A stretch of DNA of 53,733 nucleotides, taken from the NCBI GenBank assembly GCA_016285645.1, contig JAEERC010000060.1:1-53733 (forward strand). Reading direction: 5' to 3'. The stretch is from Clostridiaceae bacterium. GTDB taxonomy: Bacteria; Bacillota; Clostridia; Oscillospirales; Acutalibacteraceae. Of the stretch, positions 8,414-16,252 are shown piece after piece; positions within the stretch are counted from its first letter, which is position 1, and each line of letters opens with the position of its first letter. The translations under genes were made by a program, and so were the position numbers. The notes beneath the pieces are model-generated. The model saw nothing but the letters and a program-made list of their open reading frames with translations. It had not been told where the DNA came from and searched no databases.

Positions 8414-11400
8414 TTATATTTTAATCTCAGGCAAAAGCCCGAACAGACCTTTGAAAAAGGCGATCAGTTTGTCAAAGAAGCCGTCTTTTACTTCGATTTT
8501 AACCGCCTTGGAAAGGTCTTTTCCGTTCCCGTCCTTCTGAACATTGCCGTTTTTGTCGATGACCTTGACATACAGAGTATTGCTCCCTGTCATTTCACCG
8601 ACATTGTAAGAAACGGATTTGTTGTTTCCTTTTGTGACCTTCTGGCCGTCATATACGGCGAGCACATAGCCGTCCGGCACATTCTGAGCTGTGGCGGTCA
8701 CCGTCACATTCGCCCTGTATTCGACGGTATCACCGGATTTAACCTTTATTGACGCGTCCTTTGTCGGGTTGATTCTCGTGCCCGGCTTTTTTCTTGTATT
8801 CGGCTCGCCGCAGCGGTCGCATTTCGCCGTTTCCGTGCCGTCACTTTCGGTGGTGGCGTCGTTGTTGTATTCATAGTGCGTGTAGATATGACCGAGAGCG
8901 GGCTTTTCGTTGTCAATATAGGAATGTGTGCATTTTGTGCAGGTGTGCTTTGTGTATCCGCCTTCGGTGCAGGTGGGGGCTGTGACAGCCGAGGTGTAAT
9001 TGTGACCCGATGCGGGCACTTCACTGTCGGTCATTGTGCCGTGGCAGCGCGAGCAGGTGTGCGTTGTGAAGCCGTCCTCGGTGCAGGTGGGGGCGGTTAC
9101 AACGCCCTCGTCATAGTCGTGACCGAGCGGAGCTGTCTGATCCGTTCTGTAATAGTAGGGGCATCTTATACATTTATGTTCCACATAGCCGCCCTTTTCG
9201 CAGGAGGCAGACACGGTTATTGTCGCGTAGCGGTGGCCGAGGGGCTCGGTCTCTGCTCCCGTGTAGAATTCACTGCATCTCGAGCAGTTGTATGTTGTGT
9301 AGCCGCCCTGTGTGCAGGTGGGCTCCGTTACCTCTCCCGCGCTGAAATCGTGACCCAGGGCGGGCGTTTCATCGTCCGTATATACGCTTGTGCATCTCGA
9401 GCAGAAATATGTTGTGTAGCCGGGTCTCATGCAGGTAGGATCGGTTACAACGCCGTGGTAATCGTGACCGAGAGCGGGAATTTCCTGCGTATATGTTCCC
9501 TGACCGCAGTAGCAGACATACATCGCCACACCGGGCTGAGTGCAGGTCGGGGCGACGGTTACGGTTTCATAATAGTCGTGGGTGTGGTAGCCGAGAAAAT
9601 GAATATTAGCCTTTTCAAGGTCGCCGTTGCCGCCGAATATGGTCATTTCGTCCCAGCGCGTGAATGTGCCCGCGTAATACACATCTGTCAGTTTGAAACC
9701 GGTGTTGCGAAGCCATCTGCCGAGCATATCAACAGGCATATCCTCAATTTCGTCAAGCCCTTCCGAGACCGCCTGATTGTAGAGGTTCTGCATACGGGTA
9801 ACCCTGCTGTCCGTAAGCGTTATATCAAAGGCGTCCCTGCCAATTTCAACAACGCTCTCGGGTATATGAACAATTCTCATATTGAAGCAGAGACTGAAGG
9901 CGTTCGCGTCTATCACTCTCACGCCGTGAGGAATATCCGGCTCGGTCAGGGAAGCGCACATACTGAATGTGCCCTCTTTTATTTCCCTGAGGGATGACGG
10001 AATGTTTATGCTTCTTATGCTGTAGCAGTAGCCGAAGGCGTAACTGCCCATATCCGTTACGGTGTCGGGCAGGGTGACGGATGAAAGATAGTGGCAGTGC
10101 TGGAAAGCCGATTCGCCTATCTGCGTAACGCTTTCCGAAAGATTAACGCTTGTGAGGGCGGAATCGTAGTAGAAAGCGAAATCTCCGACTTTCTCAAGGT
10201 CCTGAGTATCTTCAAGGGTGATTTCCGTGAGGAGTTCGTCATTAATATAGAGATTATGCGAGCAGCTTACGGGATTGTCCTGAGCGGAGCCGAACTGAAT
10301 GCCGCACCACCCGGCGACCGTGCCCGCGTAGTTTACTCTTGTAATCGAGCTGCAGCCGTAAAACGACATCTTTTTGACACAGTCGGGAATATCCACCGTT
10401 TCAATGCAAAGGCAGTTCATAAACTGGTAGTCGCCCGTGTCGGTAACTCCCGTGAGGTCGGAAGCGGTGACAGCGGTGAGCGGATTCCCTTTTATGCTGA
10501 GCGTTTTGGCGGTGTAAACGGGGTTTGAGGAGTTATTGGCGAATGTTATGCCGCACCAGCCTGCGACCGTGCCGAGGTAGTTTACCTCCGTAAGTCCCGT
10601 GCAGCCGGCGAAAGCCATATTGCCGAATGTTTTGACCGCCGCGGGAATCGTTACGCTTTCAAGGCATTTGCAGTTATAGAACTGATAGGCGCCGATTTTT
10701 GTGATTGTGTTTAAATCATCCGCTGTAACCTGAGTGAGCAGAGCGCCGTTTATATAGAGATTGTTCGCGTACGAAACGGGGTTCGCGTAGTTGCTGCCGA
10801 AGGTTATGCCGCACCACTCTTTTACGCTTCCCTTATAGTTTACGCGGCTGAGTCCCGTGCATTCTATAAATGCCATACCGCCTATTGTCTTTATGCTTTT
10901 GGGCAGTGTTATTTCACTCAGTGAAACGCAGTCATAAAAGGCGTTTGAGCCGATTGACTCAACTCCGTTTCCGAGGTTTACGCTGCCGAGCTGTGAGCAG
11001 TAATAAAATACGGAACTGCCGATTGTTTTAACGCTGTCCGGTATGGAGATTGAGGTGAGATTGTTGCAGGCGCGGAAGGCACCCTCGCCTATAGTCGTAA
11101 CGCCGTTGCTTATGTTTATGTGTGTGATTTTCGGGCGGTAGGACGAGCCCGAAACATAGCAGATATTGGCGGGTATTCTCGTAACCGTGCTGCCGAAATT
11201 GACGGTTATTCCGCCTGCCGACTTGCCCGCGTTATAGAAAACATCGGAGTTTGCAGTGAGATTGTTTGACTGAGCGGCGTTGAAATTTACCAATGTGAGA
11301 GCCGTGCAGTTCTGAAACGCCTTTTCGCCTATTGAAACGACATTTACGGGGATGGTGATACCGCTTAATGTGCTGCAGCCGGCAAAGGCGTAATTGCCGA

Positions 11401-11752
11401 TTTTCAGAAGTGAGGAGGGGAGAGAGGCGGAGGTGAGAGCGGTGAGATTGTAAAAGGCGAAATTGCCCAGGGTGGTTATGCCTTCACCGACGCTCACGCT
11501 TTTTATAAGTGAGCGGAACACAGCCCACGGGGCGGTTATATTCAGGGTGTAGTCCTCCGTTTCGCCCTCGCCGGAAATGGTGAGCCGTCCGCTGTCGGGG
11601 CTTAAATCCCAGGTCGCGTTTTCACCGCAGGCGCCCGAAAAATCCGCGCCGAACGCGGTAATAAAAAGCACGCTTCCGCCGCCCGCCGACAGCGCCGAAA
11701 ACGCCAGAAGCAGGCTGAGAAGAACCGAAATTATCCGTTTCGCTTTTTTCAT
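8414..11752 (-). CDS. BspA-like leucine-rich-repeat protein with Cys-pair repeats
   Basis: A 1112-residue secreted protein. A signal peptide (MKKAKRIISVLLSLLLAFSALSAGGG) is followed by the BspA lead-in GACGENATWDLSPDSGRLTI and about 600 residues of LRR_5 repeats (VTTIGEGAFRAC, VKTIGSSVFYYC). Next come about seven repeats of 35-40 residues of the form GHDY...VTAPTCTEGGYTTYxCSRC, each with a CxxC-type pair. The end is an Ig-like segment and the tail GFFDKLIAFFKGLFG. The role is probably surface adhesion or scaffolding; the partner is unknown. ATG 11752 is preferred over the upstream GTG codons because GGGGTGG lies 5-8 bases before it and the signal peptide then starts normally. Unlike its AT-rich relative at 2718-5522, it matches the composition of its neighbours. 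No clear hairpin ends it. Confidence 0.87.
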   Translation of the reverse strand: MKKAKRIISVLLSLLLAFSALSAGGGSVLFITAFGADFSGACGENATWDLSPDSGRLTISGEGETEDYTLNITAPWAVFRSLIKSVSVGEGITTLGNFAFYNLTALTSASLPSSLLKIGNYAFAGCSTLSGITIPVNVVSIGEKAFQNCTALTLVNFNAAQSNNLTANSDVFYNAGKSAGGITVNFGSTVTRIPANICYVSGSSYRPKITHINISNGVTTIGEGAFRACNNLTSISIPDSVKTIGSSVFYYCSQLGSVNLGNGVESIGSNAFYDCVSLSEITLPKSIKTIGGMAFIECTGLSRVNYKGSVKEWCGITFGSNYANPVSYANNLYINGALLTQVTADDLNTITKIGAYQFYNCKCLESVTIPAAVKTFGNMAFAGCTGLTEVNYLGTVAGWCGITFANNSSNPVYTAKTLSIKGNPLTAVTASDLTGVTDTGDYQFMNCLCIETVDIPDCVKKMSFYGCSSITRVNYAGTVAGWCGIQFGSAQDNPVSCSHNLYINDELLTEITLEDTQDLEKVGDFAFYYDSALTSVNLSESVTQIGESAFQHCHYLSSVTLPDTVTDMGSYAFGYCYSIRSINIPSSLREIKEGTFSMCASLTEPDIPHGVRVIDANAFSLCFNMRIVHIPESVVEIGRDAFDITLTDSRVTRMQNLYNQAVSEGLDEIEDMPVDMLGRWLRNTGFKLTDVYYAGTFTRWDEMTIFGGNGDLEKANIHFLGYHTHDYYETVTVAPTCTQPGVAMYVCYCGQGTYTQEIPALGHDYHGVVTDPTCMRPGYTTYFCSRCTSVYTDDETPALGHDFSAGEVTEPTCTQGGYTTYNCSRCSEFYTGAETEPLGHRYATITVSASCEKGGYVEHKCIRCPYYYRTDQTAPLGHDYDEGVVTAPTCTEDGFTTHTCSRCHGTMTDSEVPASGHNYTSAVTAPTCTEGGYTKHTCTKCTHSYIDNEKPALGHIYTHYEYNNDATTESDGTETAKCDRCGEPNTRKKPGTRINPTKDASIKVKSGDTVEYRANVTVTATAQNVPDGYVLAVYDGQKVTKGNNKSVSYNVGEMTGSNTLYVKVIDKNGNVQKDGNGKDLSKAVKIEVKDGFFDKLIAFFKGLFGLLPEIKI

Positions 11753-11836
11753 AAACACCACCCCGAATGGTTTTTATATATTTATTTTACCATATTTACG
11801 GTGCAATATTCAATATCTGTTTTGAATTTGTCTTTC

Positions 11837-11868
11837 AAAAGAAAAATCCCCGGTTCTGAAACCGGGGA
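11837..11868 (-). terminator. Terminator of the esterase gene
   Basis: A 9-bp stem (TCCCCGGTT 11847-11855 with AACCGGGGA 11860-11868), 4-nt loop, followed on the minus strand by TTTTTCTTTTG. Confidence 0.88.
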
Positions 11869-11874
11869 GAATAA

Positions 11875-12744
11875 TCAATAGCCGAAATAGGTCTCACAGT
11901 AATCATAGAGGTGCTGATAATAGATTACCTCGCTCCAGGGGTCAAGCAGAAGACCGTGGGCGGAGAGGGGATAGAAAACATAGGTGTAAACCGCTCCGGA
12001 TTCCCTCATCACCTTGAGCAGGGATTCTCTGTTGCCCGCTATAACGAGCGGATCAAGCCCCGCGTAGCAGAAGAGCGAAGGCACGGAATCCTTTGTTACA
12101 TAGGTCACGGGAGAAATATCCGCAGCGAGCCTTGCCGCCTCGCCGTTTTCAATCATCTCATCTGTAATTCTCACGCCCGTAAGTCTGGAGGCGAGACCGT
12201 AGCTGCCCCATACTTCTTTGCTGAGGTCGGAAGGGCCGACTCTGTTTGCGGTGAAGGCAAGCTCAAGCGGGCACTCATCGGCGTGAGCATAGGCGTAGAG
12301 CATTGAAATGTGTCCGCCCGCGGAATAGCCCGATGTTGCCACCTTTGTTATATTGAGCTCGTGCTCATCGGAGAAGTCCTTTATCGCCTGTATGCACATG
12401 CCGACCTCGTCAACCATTGTGTAGGCGGTAACCTCGCCGAAATTGTCATCGTTGCAAAGCGAATAGCTCATTGTGGCGGTTACATAGCCCTTCATCGCCA
12501 TCCTCTTGCAGTGGGAAGACATGTGCTCTTTTTCACCGCCCTGCCAGGAGCCGCCGTGGATGTAGAGAATACAGCCGTTATAATCCCTGTCGTAGGCGTT
12601 TTCGGGCACATAGATATTAACAAGATCCCGTTCCGCCTCGCCGTAGCGGATATCCTTGAACACCTCATACTTTTCGCCTAAAAGCCCGAAAAGCGAGGTA
12701 AGGGTTACCACGATGCTTAATATAAAATTTAGTGTTGCCTGCAT
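11875..12744 (-). CDS. Alpha/beta-hydrolase fold esterase, membrane-anchored or secreted
   Basis: A 289-residue serine hydrolase of the carbohydrate-esterase/lipase-like alpha/beta-hydrolase group. The oxyanion-hole motif YIHGGSW is at residues 61-67, the nucleophile elbow GYSAGG has Ser141, and the likely acid and base are Asp231 (AGLDPL) and His263 (SAHG). A hydrophobic N-terminal stretch (residues 5-23, LNFILSIVVTLTSLFGLLG) suggests a membrane anchor or signal peptide. Substrate unknown; relatives deacylate acetylated sugars or small esters. ATG 12744 has AAGGAG upstream, and that site overlaps the stop of the metallophosphoesterase gene (11-base gap), so the two are co-transcribed. Confidence 0.85.
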   Translation of the reverse strand: MQATLNFILSIVVTLTSLFGLLGEKYEVFKDIRYGEAERDLVNIYVPENAYDRDYNGCILYIHGGSWQGGEKEHMSSHCKRMAMKGYVTATMSYSLCNDDNFGEVTAYTMVDEVGMCIQAIKDFSDEHELNITKVATSGYSAGGHISMLYAYAHADECPLELAFTANRVGPSDLSKEVWGSYGLASRLTGVRITDEMIENGEAARLAADISPVTYVTKDSVPSLFCYAGLDPLVIAGNRESLLKVMRESGAVYTYVFYPLSAHGLLLDPWSEVIYYQHLYDYCETYFGY

Positions 12745-12755
12745 ACTTTTTCTCC

Positions 12756-13712
12756 TTATTTCTGTAGATCTATTCTGATTTCGGCGTTGTCAACGGTTTT
12801 GTCTATGTATTTACCGTCGCCGAAACGTCTTGCCTTAGCGATGATTTTATCCTCATACACATTTATCACATAACCCTGTGTGTCGTATGAGCATTCGCCG
12901 TGATTTCCCGCGCCCACAGTGGGCACCGAAAGGCATTTGTAACTGCCGTAATCCTCGTAATTATACTTGCTTGTTCCGAAATGCAGATGACCGGTGACAA
13001 AAATCACGTTGTTGTGCTTTTCGAAAATCGATTTCACGGCGTTGCTTTCCATACCGATTGAGCCGCGCCATTTGCCCTTGCCCATCCAGGTATAGGGCAG
13101 ACCGTTAGCGCCCTTGAGAGTCTGGTGGTTAAACACAAAGGCGGGCTTTTTCTCGCTTTCGGCAATACCTATCTCCCTGTCAAGCCAGTCAAGCTGGGCG
13201 GGGCTTATGTATGCCGCCTCGAATGTGGAGCGGTCCGTGCCCATCATAATAAAACGGCACAGCGGAAAATCGTGGGAGTGGTAATAACCGCCTTTTGCCG
13301 GGACATGACCGTTTACAACGCTTTCGGCAAATTTGCGGAATCTGTTCAACTGTTTGTGAAACGGGCGGAAGCGCACATCGTGATTGCCGGGTATGAGAAA
13401 GAAGTTGTTTACAACTCCCGAAATCTCGTTGAGCATTCTCGCCACGGTGCGGAACTCGCATTTCATACCGTTTTCGGTTATGTCGCCCACAAGCACGAGG
13501 GCGTCAATAACAGCGGAGCGGGCAAGATCCCTGCAGCCCTTGTAAAACGAGTTCTCCCTGGCGAACATATAATTCGAAACCTGAGGGTCGCCGAACACAA
13601 CAAAGGTGAAGGGGGCGTCGCCGCGCTCAACGGGCTCGCCGGTGAAACGGCTGTTGTCAACCGCGTCAAGCATTTTCAGCATTTTGTCGTAGAAAAAATC
13701 CGAAATACCCAT
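12756..13712 (-). CDS. Calcineurin-like metallophosphoesterase
   Basis: A 318-residue predicted cytosolic phosphoesterase with all binuclear-metal motifs in order: GDPQ (Asp42), GDITENG, GNHD, a lone His region (FNHQT) and GHLHFG near the C-terminus. Substrate unknown; the family includes nucleotide, phospholipid and phosphoprotein phosphatases. There is no obvious signal peptide. GAGGTAAGT precedes ATG 13712. It is first in a two-gene unit with the esterase and lies 73 bases downstream of the alkaline phosphatase gene on the same strand, so all three may be read together. Confidence 0.88.
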   Translation of the reverse strand: MGISDFFYDKMLKMLDAVDNSRFTGEPVERGDAPFTFVVFGDPQVSNYMFARENSFYKGCRDLARSAVIDALVLVGDITENGMKCEFRTVARMLNEISGVVNNFFLIPGNHDVRFRPFHKQLNRFRKFAESVVNGHVPAKGGYYHSHDFPLCRFIMMGTDRSTFEAAYISPAQLDWLDREIGIAESEKKPAFVFNHQTLKGANGLPYTWMGKGKWRGSIGMESNAVKSIFEKHNNVIFVTGHLHFGTSKYNYEDYGSYKCLSVPTVGAGNHGECSYDTQGYVINVYEDKIIAKARRFGDGKYIDKTVDNAEIRIDLQK

Positions 13713-13785
13713 ACTTACCTCATAAGGTTATGATAACATTATTTTTCCGAAAAAGCAATATAATCCGGCTTATTAATTGCTTTGC

Positions 13786-14922
13786 TTATTTTTTGAAAAG
13801 ACTGAAGAGCGCCTTGAAAATACTGCCGAGAATGTTGGGCGCGAAGCTGTAGCTCGGGAAGGGGCTTTCATTGCCTATAAGCTTTGAAACATTTCTCGCC
13901 ACTGTAACGTTCTTGACCGTTTCGCCGTTGCCCACGATAACATCGGTGCCGTAAACTCTGAGCGGCACATTCGCGCGGGAGTGGCTGCCCCTTGTGAATT
14001 TGTAGGAATCGCCGTCGGGTGTGATACCGCCCGTTTCGTGGTCGGCTGTTACAACAACTATTGTTTCGCCGTCCTCTTCGGCAAAGGCCAGGGCGTTTTC
14101 AACGGCCTTGTCAAACTCAACAAGACTCTTCATCATATCTTCTTTGATATTCGAGTGGCTGTATTTGTCGATGTGCGCGCCTTCAATCATAAGGAAGAAG
14201 CCGTTTTCGTCGTTGTCGAGCTGCTTTATTGCTTCGTTTGTCAGCTTGCTCAGGGGAGCGTCGTTTTCGCTGCCGGTTTCATACTGGATTTTGCCGCTGA
14301 ACTGAGCCAGCGATTTGCTGCCCGGCTCAAGAGCGTAAATCTCATCCATGCTGTCAACAAACTGCCAGCCCGCTTTTGTTGCGGATTCTTCGGTGATTAT
14401 ACCGTCGGCCGCCGTCCAGAGAAGGTCAAGCCCGCATTCAAGCTGCTGCGCGGAGATTTTTGCCGCCTCGCCGCGTGCCGCCGTGTGCGCGCTGAACGCG
14501 GCGGGAGTTGCTCCGGTGTTTGAGTCGGATGTTACAACGCCGGTCTTTTTGCCCATCTTCTGTGACACTTCGCAGAGATTTACATAGTTGGCAATTACAA
14601 CTCCTACGCTGCCGATTGAAATTGAGCAGGTGCCTACATTGCTGTTGAAGGCGAGCAGACCGCAGGAAAGGGCCGTGCCGCCCGCCGCCGAGTCGGTAAG
14701 GCCGGAGAGCGAGTCGGTAATGCGGTAGCCCTTATAAGGCATTGAGTCCATGGTGAGCGTTACGCCGAGTTCCTTTTTCGTCCACTCAAGGTGGTTTTCG
14801 CCCATGCCGTCGCCTATCATATATATAACATTCTTGACGGGCTTGTCGTCCGCGTAAGCGAAAAACGGAAGAGCGCTCATCAGCATAAGAGCCGCGAGAA
14901 CAAGACTTAATACTTTTTTCAT
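13786..14922 (-). CDS. Secreted alkaline phosphatase
   Basis: A 378-residue PhoA-type phosphomonoesterase. The signal peptide is residues 1-25 (cleavage after FAYA). Metal ligand Asp38 sits in IGDGMG, the nucleophile is Ser78 in TDSAAGGTA, and the second metal site appears in VVTADHETGG. The enzyme would release phosphate outside the membrane. The C-terminus ends in a hydrophobic, Phe-rich stretch (ILGSIFKALFSLFKK), which resembles the tails of other secreted proteins in this window. The start has AAGGAG 8 bases upstream and a good promoter at 14953-14980. It is shorter than E. coli PhoA, as is common in Clostridia. Confidence 0.92.
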   Translation of the reverse strand: MKKVLSLVLAALMLMSALPFFAYADDKPVKNVIYMIGDGMGENHLEWTKKELGVTLTMDSMPYKGYRITDSLSGLTDSAAGGTALSCGLLAFNSNVGTCSISIGSVGVVIANYVNLCEVSQKMGKKTGVVTSDSNTGATPAAFSAHTAARGEAAKISAQQLECGLDLLWTAADGIITEESATKAGWQFVDSMDEIYALEPGSKSLAQFSGKIQYETGSENDAPLSKLTNEAIKQLDNDENGFFLMIEGAHIDKYSHSNIKEDMMKSLVEFDKAVENALAFAEEDGETIVVVTADHETGGITPDGDSYKFTRGSHSRANVPLRVYGTDVIVGNGETVKNVTVARNVSKLIGNESPFPSYSFAPNILGSIFKALFSLFKK

Positions 14923-14952
14923 AAAAGCATCTCCTTCTTTTAATATACTTTA

Positions 14953-14980
14953 ACTATATCATTTATAAATGTATTGTCAA
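14953..14980 (-). promoter_or_regulatory. Promoter of the alkaline phosphatase gene
   Basis: On the minus strand TTGACA (14980-14975), a 16-base spacer and TATAGT (14958-14953), 30 bases before the ATG. No Pho-box-like repeats are obvious. Confidence 0.7.
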
Positions 14981-14992
14981 TAGATAAAGTAA

Positions 14993-15021
14993 TTGAATTG
15001 ACCGTAACGGCGTGATATAAT
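14993..15021 (+). promoter_or_regulatory. Promoter of the MFS-rhamnosidase operon
   Basis: TTGAAT (14993-14998), a 17-base spacer and a perfect TATAAT (15016-15021), 31 bases before the start of the permease gene. It is divergent from the phosphatase promoter. Confidence 0.75.
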
Positions 15022-15052
15022 CATAACATAAAACAGATTGACGGAGAACGGT

Positions 15053-16234
15053 ATGGCTTCACTTCTCATTGCTATAATCTATCTTTCATTCATAAGTCTG
15101 GGGCTTCCCGATTCCCTTCTGGGCTCGGCGTGGCCCGTTATGCATATTGATGTGGGCGCGCAGGTGTCCGCGGCGGGTATAATCTCAATGATTATCTCAT
15201 TCTGCACAATTATTTCCGCTCTGCTTTCGGCGCGTCTTCTCAAAAAATTCGGTATGGGTATCATTGTCGCTTCGAGCGTGTTTCTCACCGCGGCGGCAAT
15301 GATGGCTTTTTCATTTTCAACGTCATTCCGGCAGCTGTGCGTTTTCGCCCTGCCTTACGGCTTCGGAGCGGGCGCAATAGACGCCTGCCTCAACAACTAT
15401 GTCGCGCTCAATCTCTCCTCCCGCCATATGAGCTGGCTGCACTGCTCGTGGGGAATAGGTGCCACATTCAGCCCTTATATTATGGGCTTTGCCCTCACAA
15501 GACCTTCGGGCTGGCACGGCGGCTACCGCTTTGTCGCCGCCATTCAGCTGGCGCTGACCCTGGTGTTGTTCATAGCCGTTCCGCTGTGGAAAAAATACGA
15601 AAAATCGGGCGGCGAAAGCTATGAGAACACGAAAACCCTTTCGACAAAGCAGGTGCTTAAAATACCGGGCACTCTGCCTATGTTCATCGGCTTTATGAGT
15701 TACTGCGCCATAGAAACACTCCCGATTGTGTGGGCGAGCACCTATTTCAGAAGCGTTTACTCCCTCGCGCCCGAAAAGGCGGCAAGGTTCGCGTCGCTCT
15801 TTTATATCGGCATTACCGTATGCCGGGCGCTTATAGGAATAGTCGCGAACAGGTTCGGCGACAGGCAGCTTATCCGTTACGGCTGCGCGGCTGTAATCGC
15901 CTCCGCCCTGCTTATCATAATTCCATTTAAGAGCTATATTCCCGCGGTTATCGGCTTTGTGCTTGTCGGCTTCGGCTGCGGACCGGTATATCCGAGCATC
16001 GTCCACTCCGCGCCCTTCAATTTCGGCAAGGAAAACTCAAGTTCTGTAATAGGCGTGCAGATGGCTTTTGCCTATATGGGCTTTACATTCACCCCGATTA
16101 TATTCGGCAAAATCGCCGAGGCAACGACCATACGCCTTCTGCCGTTTATGATAGTTTTATTCGCCGCGGCAACCCTCATTCTCACGGAAACGGTCAACCG
16201 TGTTGTTGACAGAAGAAGAACAGTCAATCAATAA
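15053..16234 (+). CDS. MFS permease, probably carbohydrate uptake
   Basis: A 393-residue major facilitator with about 12 hydrophobic segments and a charged central loop (LWKKYEKSGGESYENTK) between the two six-helix halves. It begins in the membrane at once (MASLLIAIIYLSFISLGLPDSLLGSAWP), as sugar/proton symporters of the FucP-like group do. ATG 15053 follows CGGAGAA; an in-frame TTG 15 bases upstream has no ribosome site. Only 18 bases separate it from the GH78 rhamnosidase gene, so import of rhamnose or rhamnosides is a reasonable inference, not a demonstration. Confidence 0.85.
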   Translation: MASLLIAIIYLSFISLGLPDSLLGSAWPVMHIDVGAQVSAAGIISMIISFCTIISALLSARLLKKFGMGIIVASSVFLTAAAMMAFSFSTSFRQLCVFALPYGFGAGAIDACLNNYVALNLSSRHMSWLHCSWGIGATFSPYIMGFALTRPSGWHGGYRFVAAIQLALTLVLFIAVPLWKKYEKSGGESYENTKTLSTKQVLKIPGTLPMFIGFMSYCAIETLPIVWASTYFRSVYSLAPEKAARFASLFYIGITVCRALIGIVANRFGDRQLIRYGCAAVIASALLIIIPFKSYIPAVIGFVLVGFGCGPVYPSIVHSAPFNFGKENSSSVIGVQMAFAYMGFTFTPIIFGKIAEATTIRLLPFMIVLFAAATLILTETVNRVVDRRRTVNQ

Positions 16235-16252
16235 ATATAAAGGAGCGTCATT

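Noticed and set aside
8876-9997. Long plus-strand open frame opposite the Cys-pair repeats of the BspA-like gene
   Set aside because: The repeated Cys/Gly/Val pattern simply mirrors the repeats on the minus strand; no start site or family signature.
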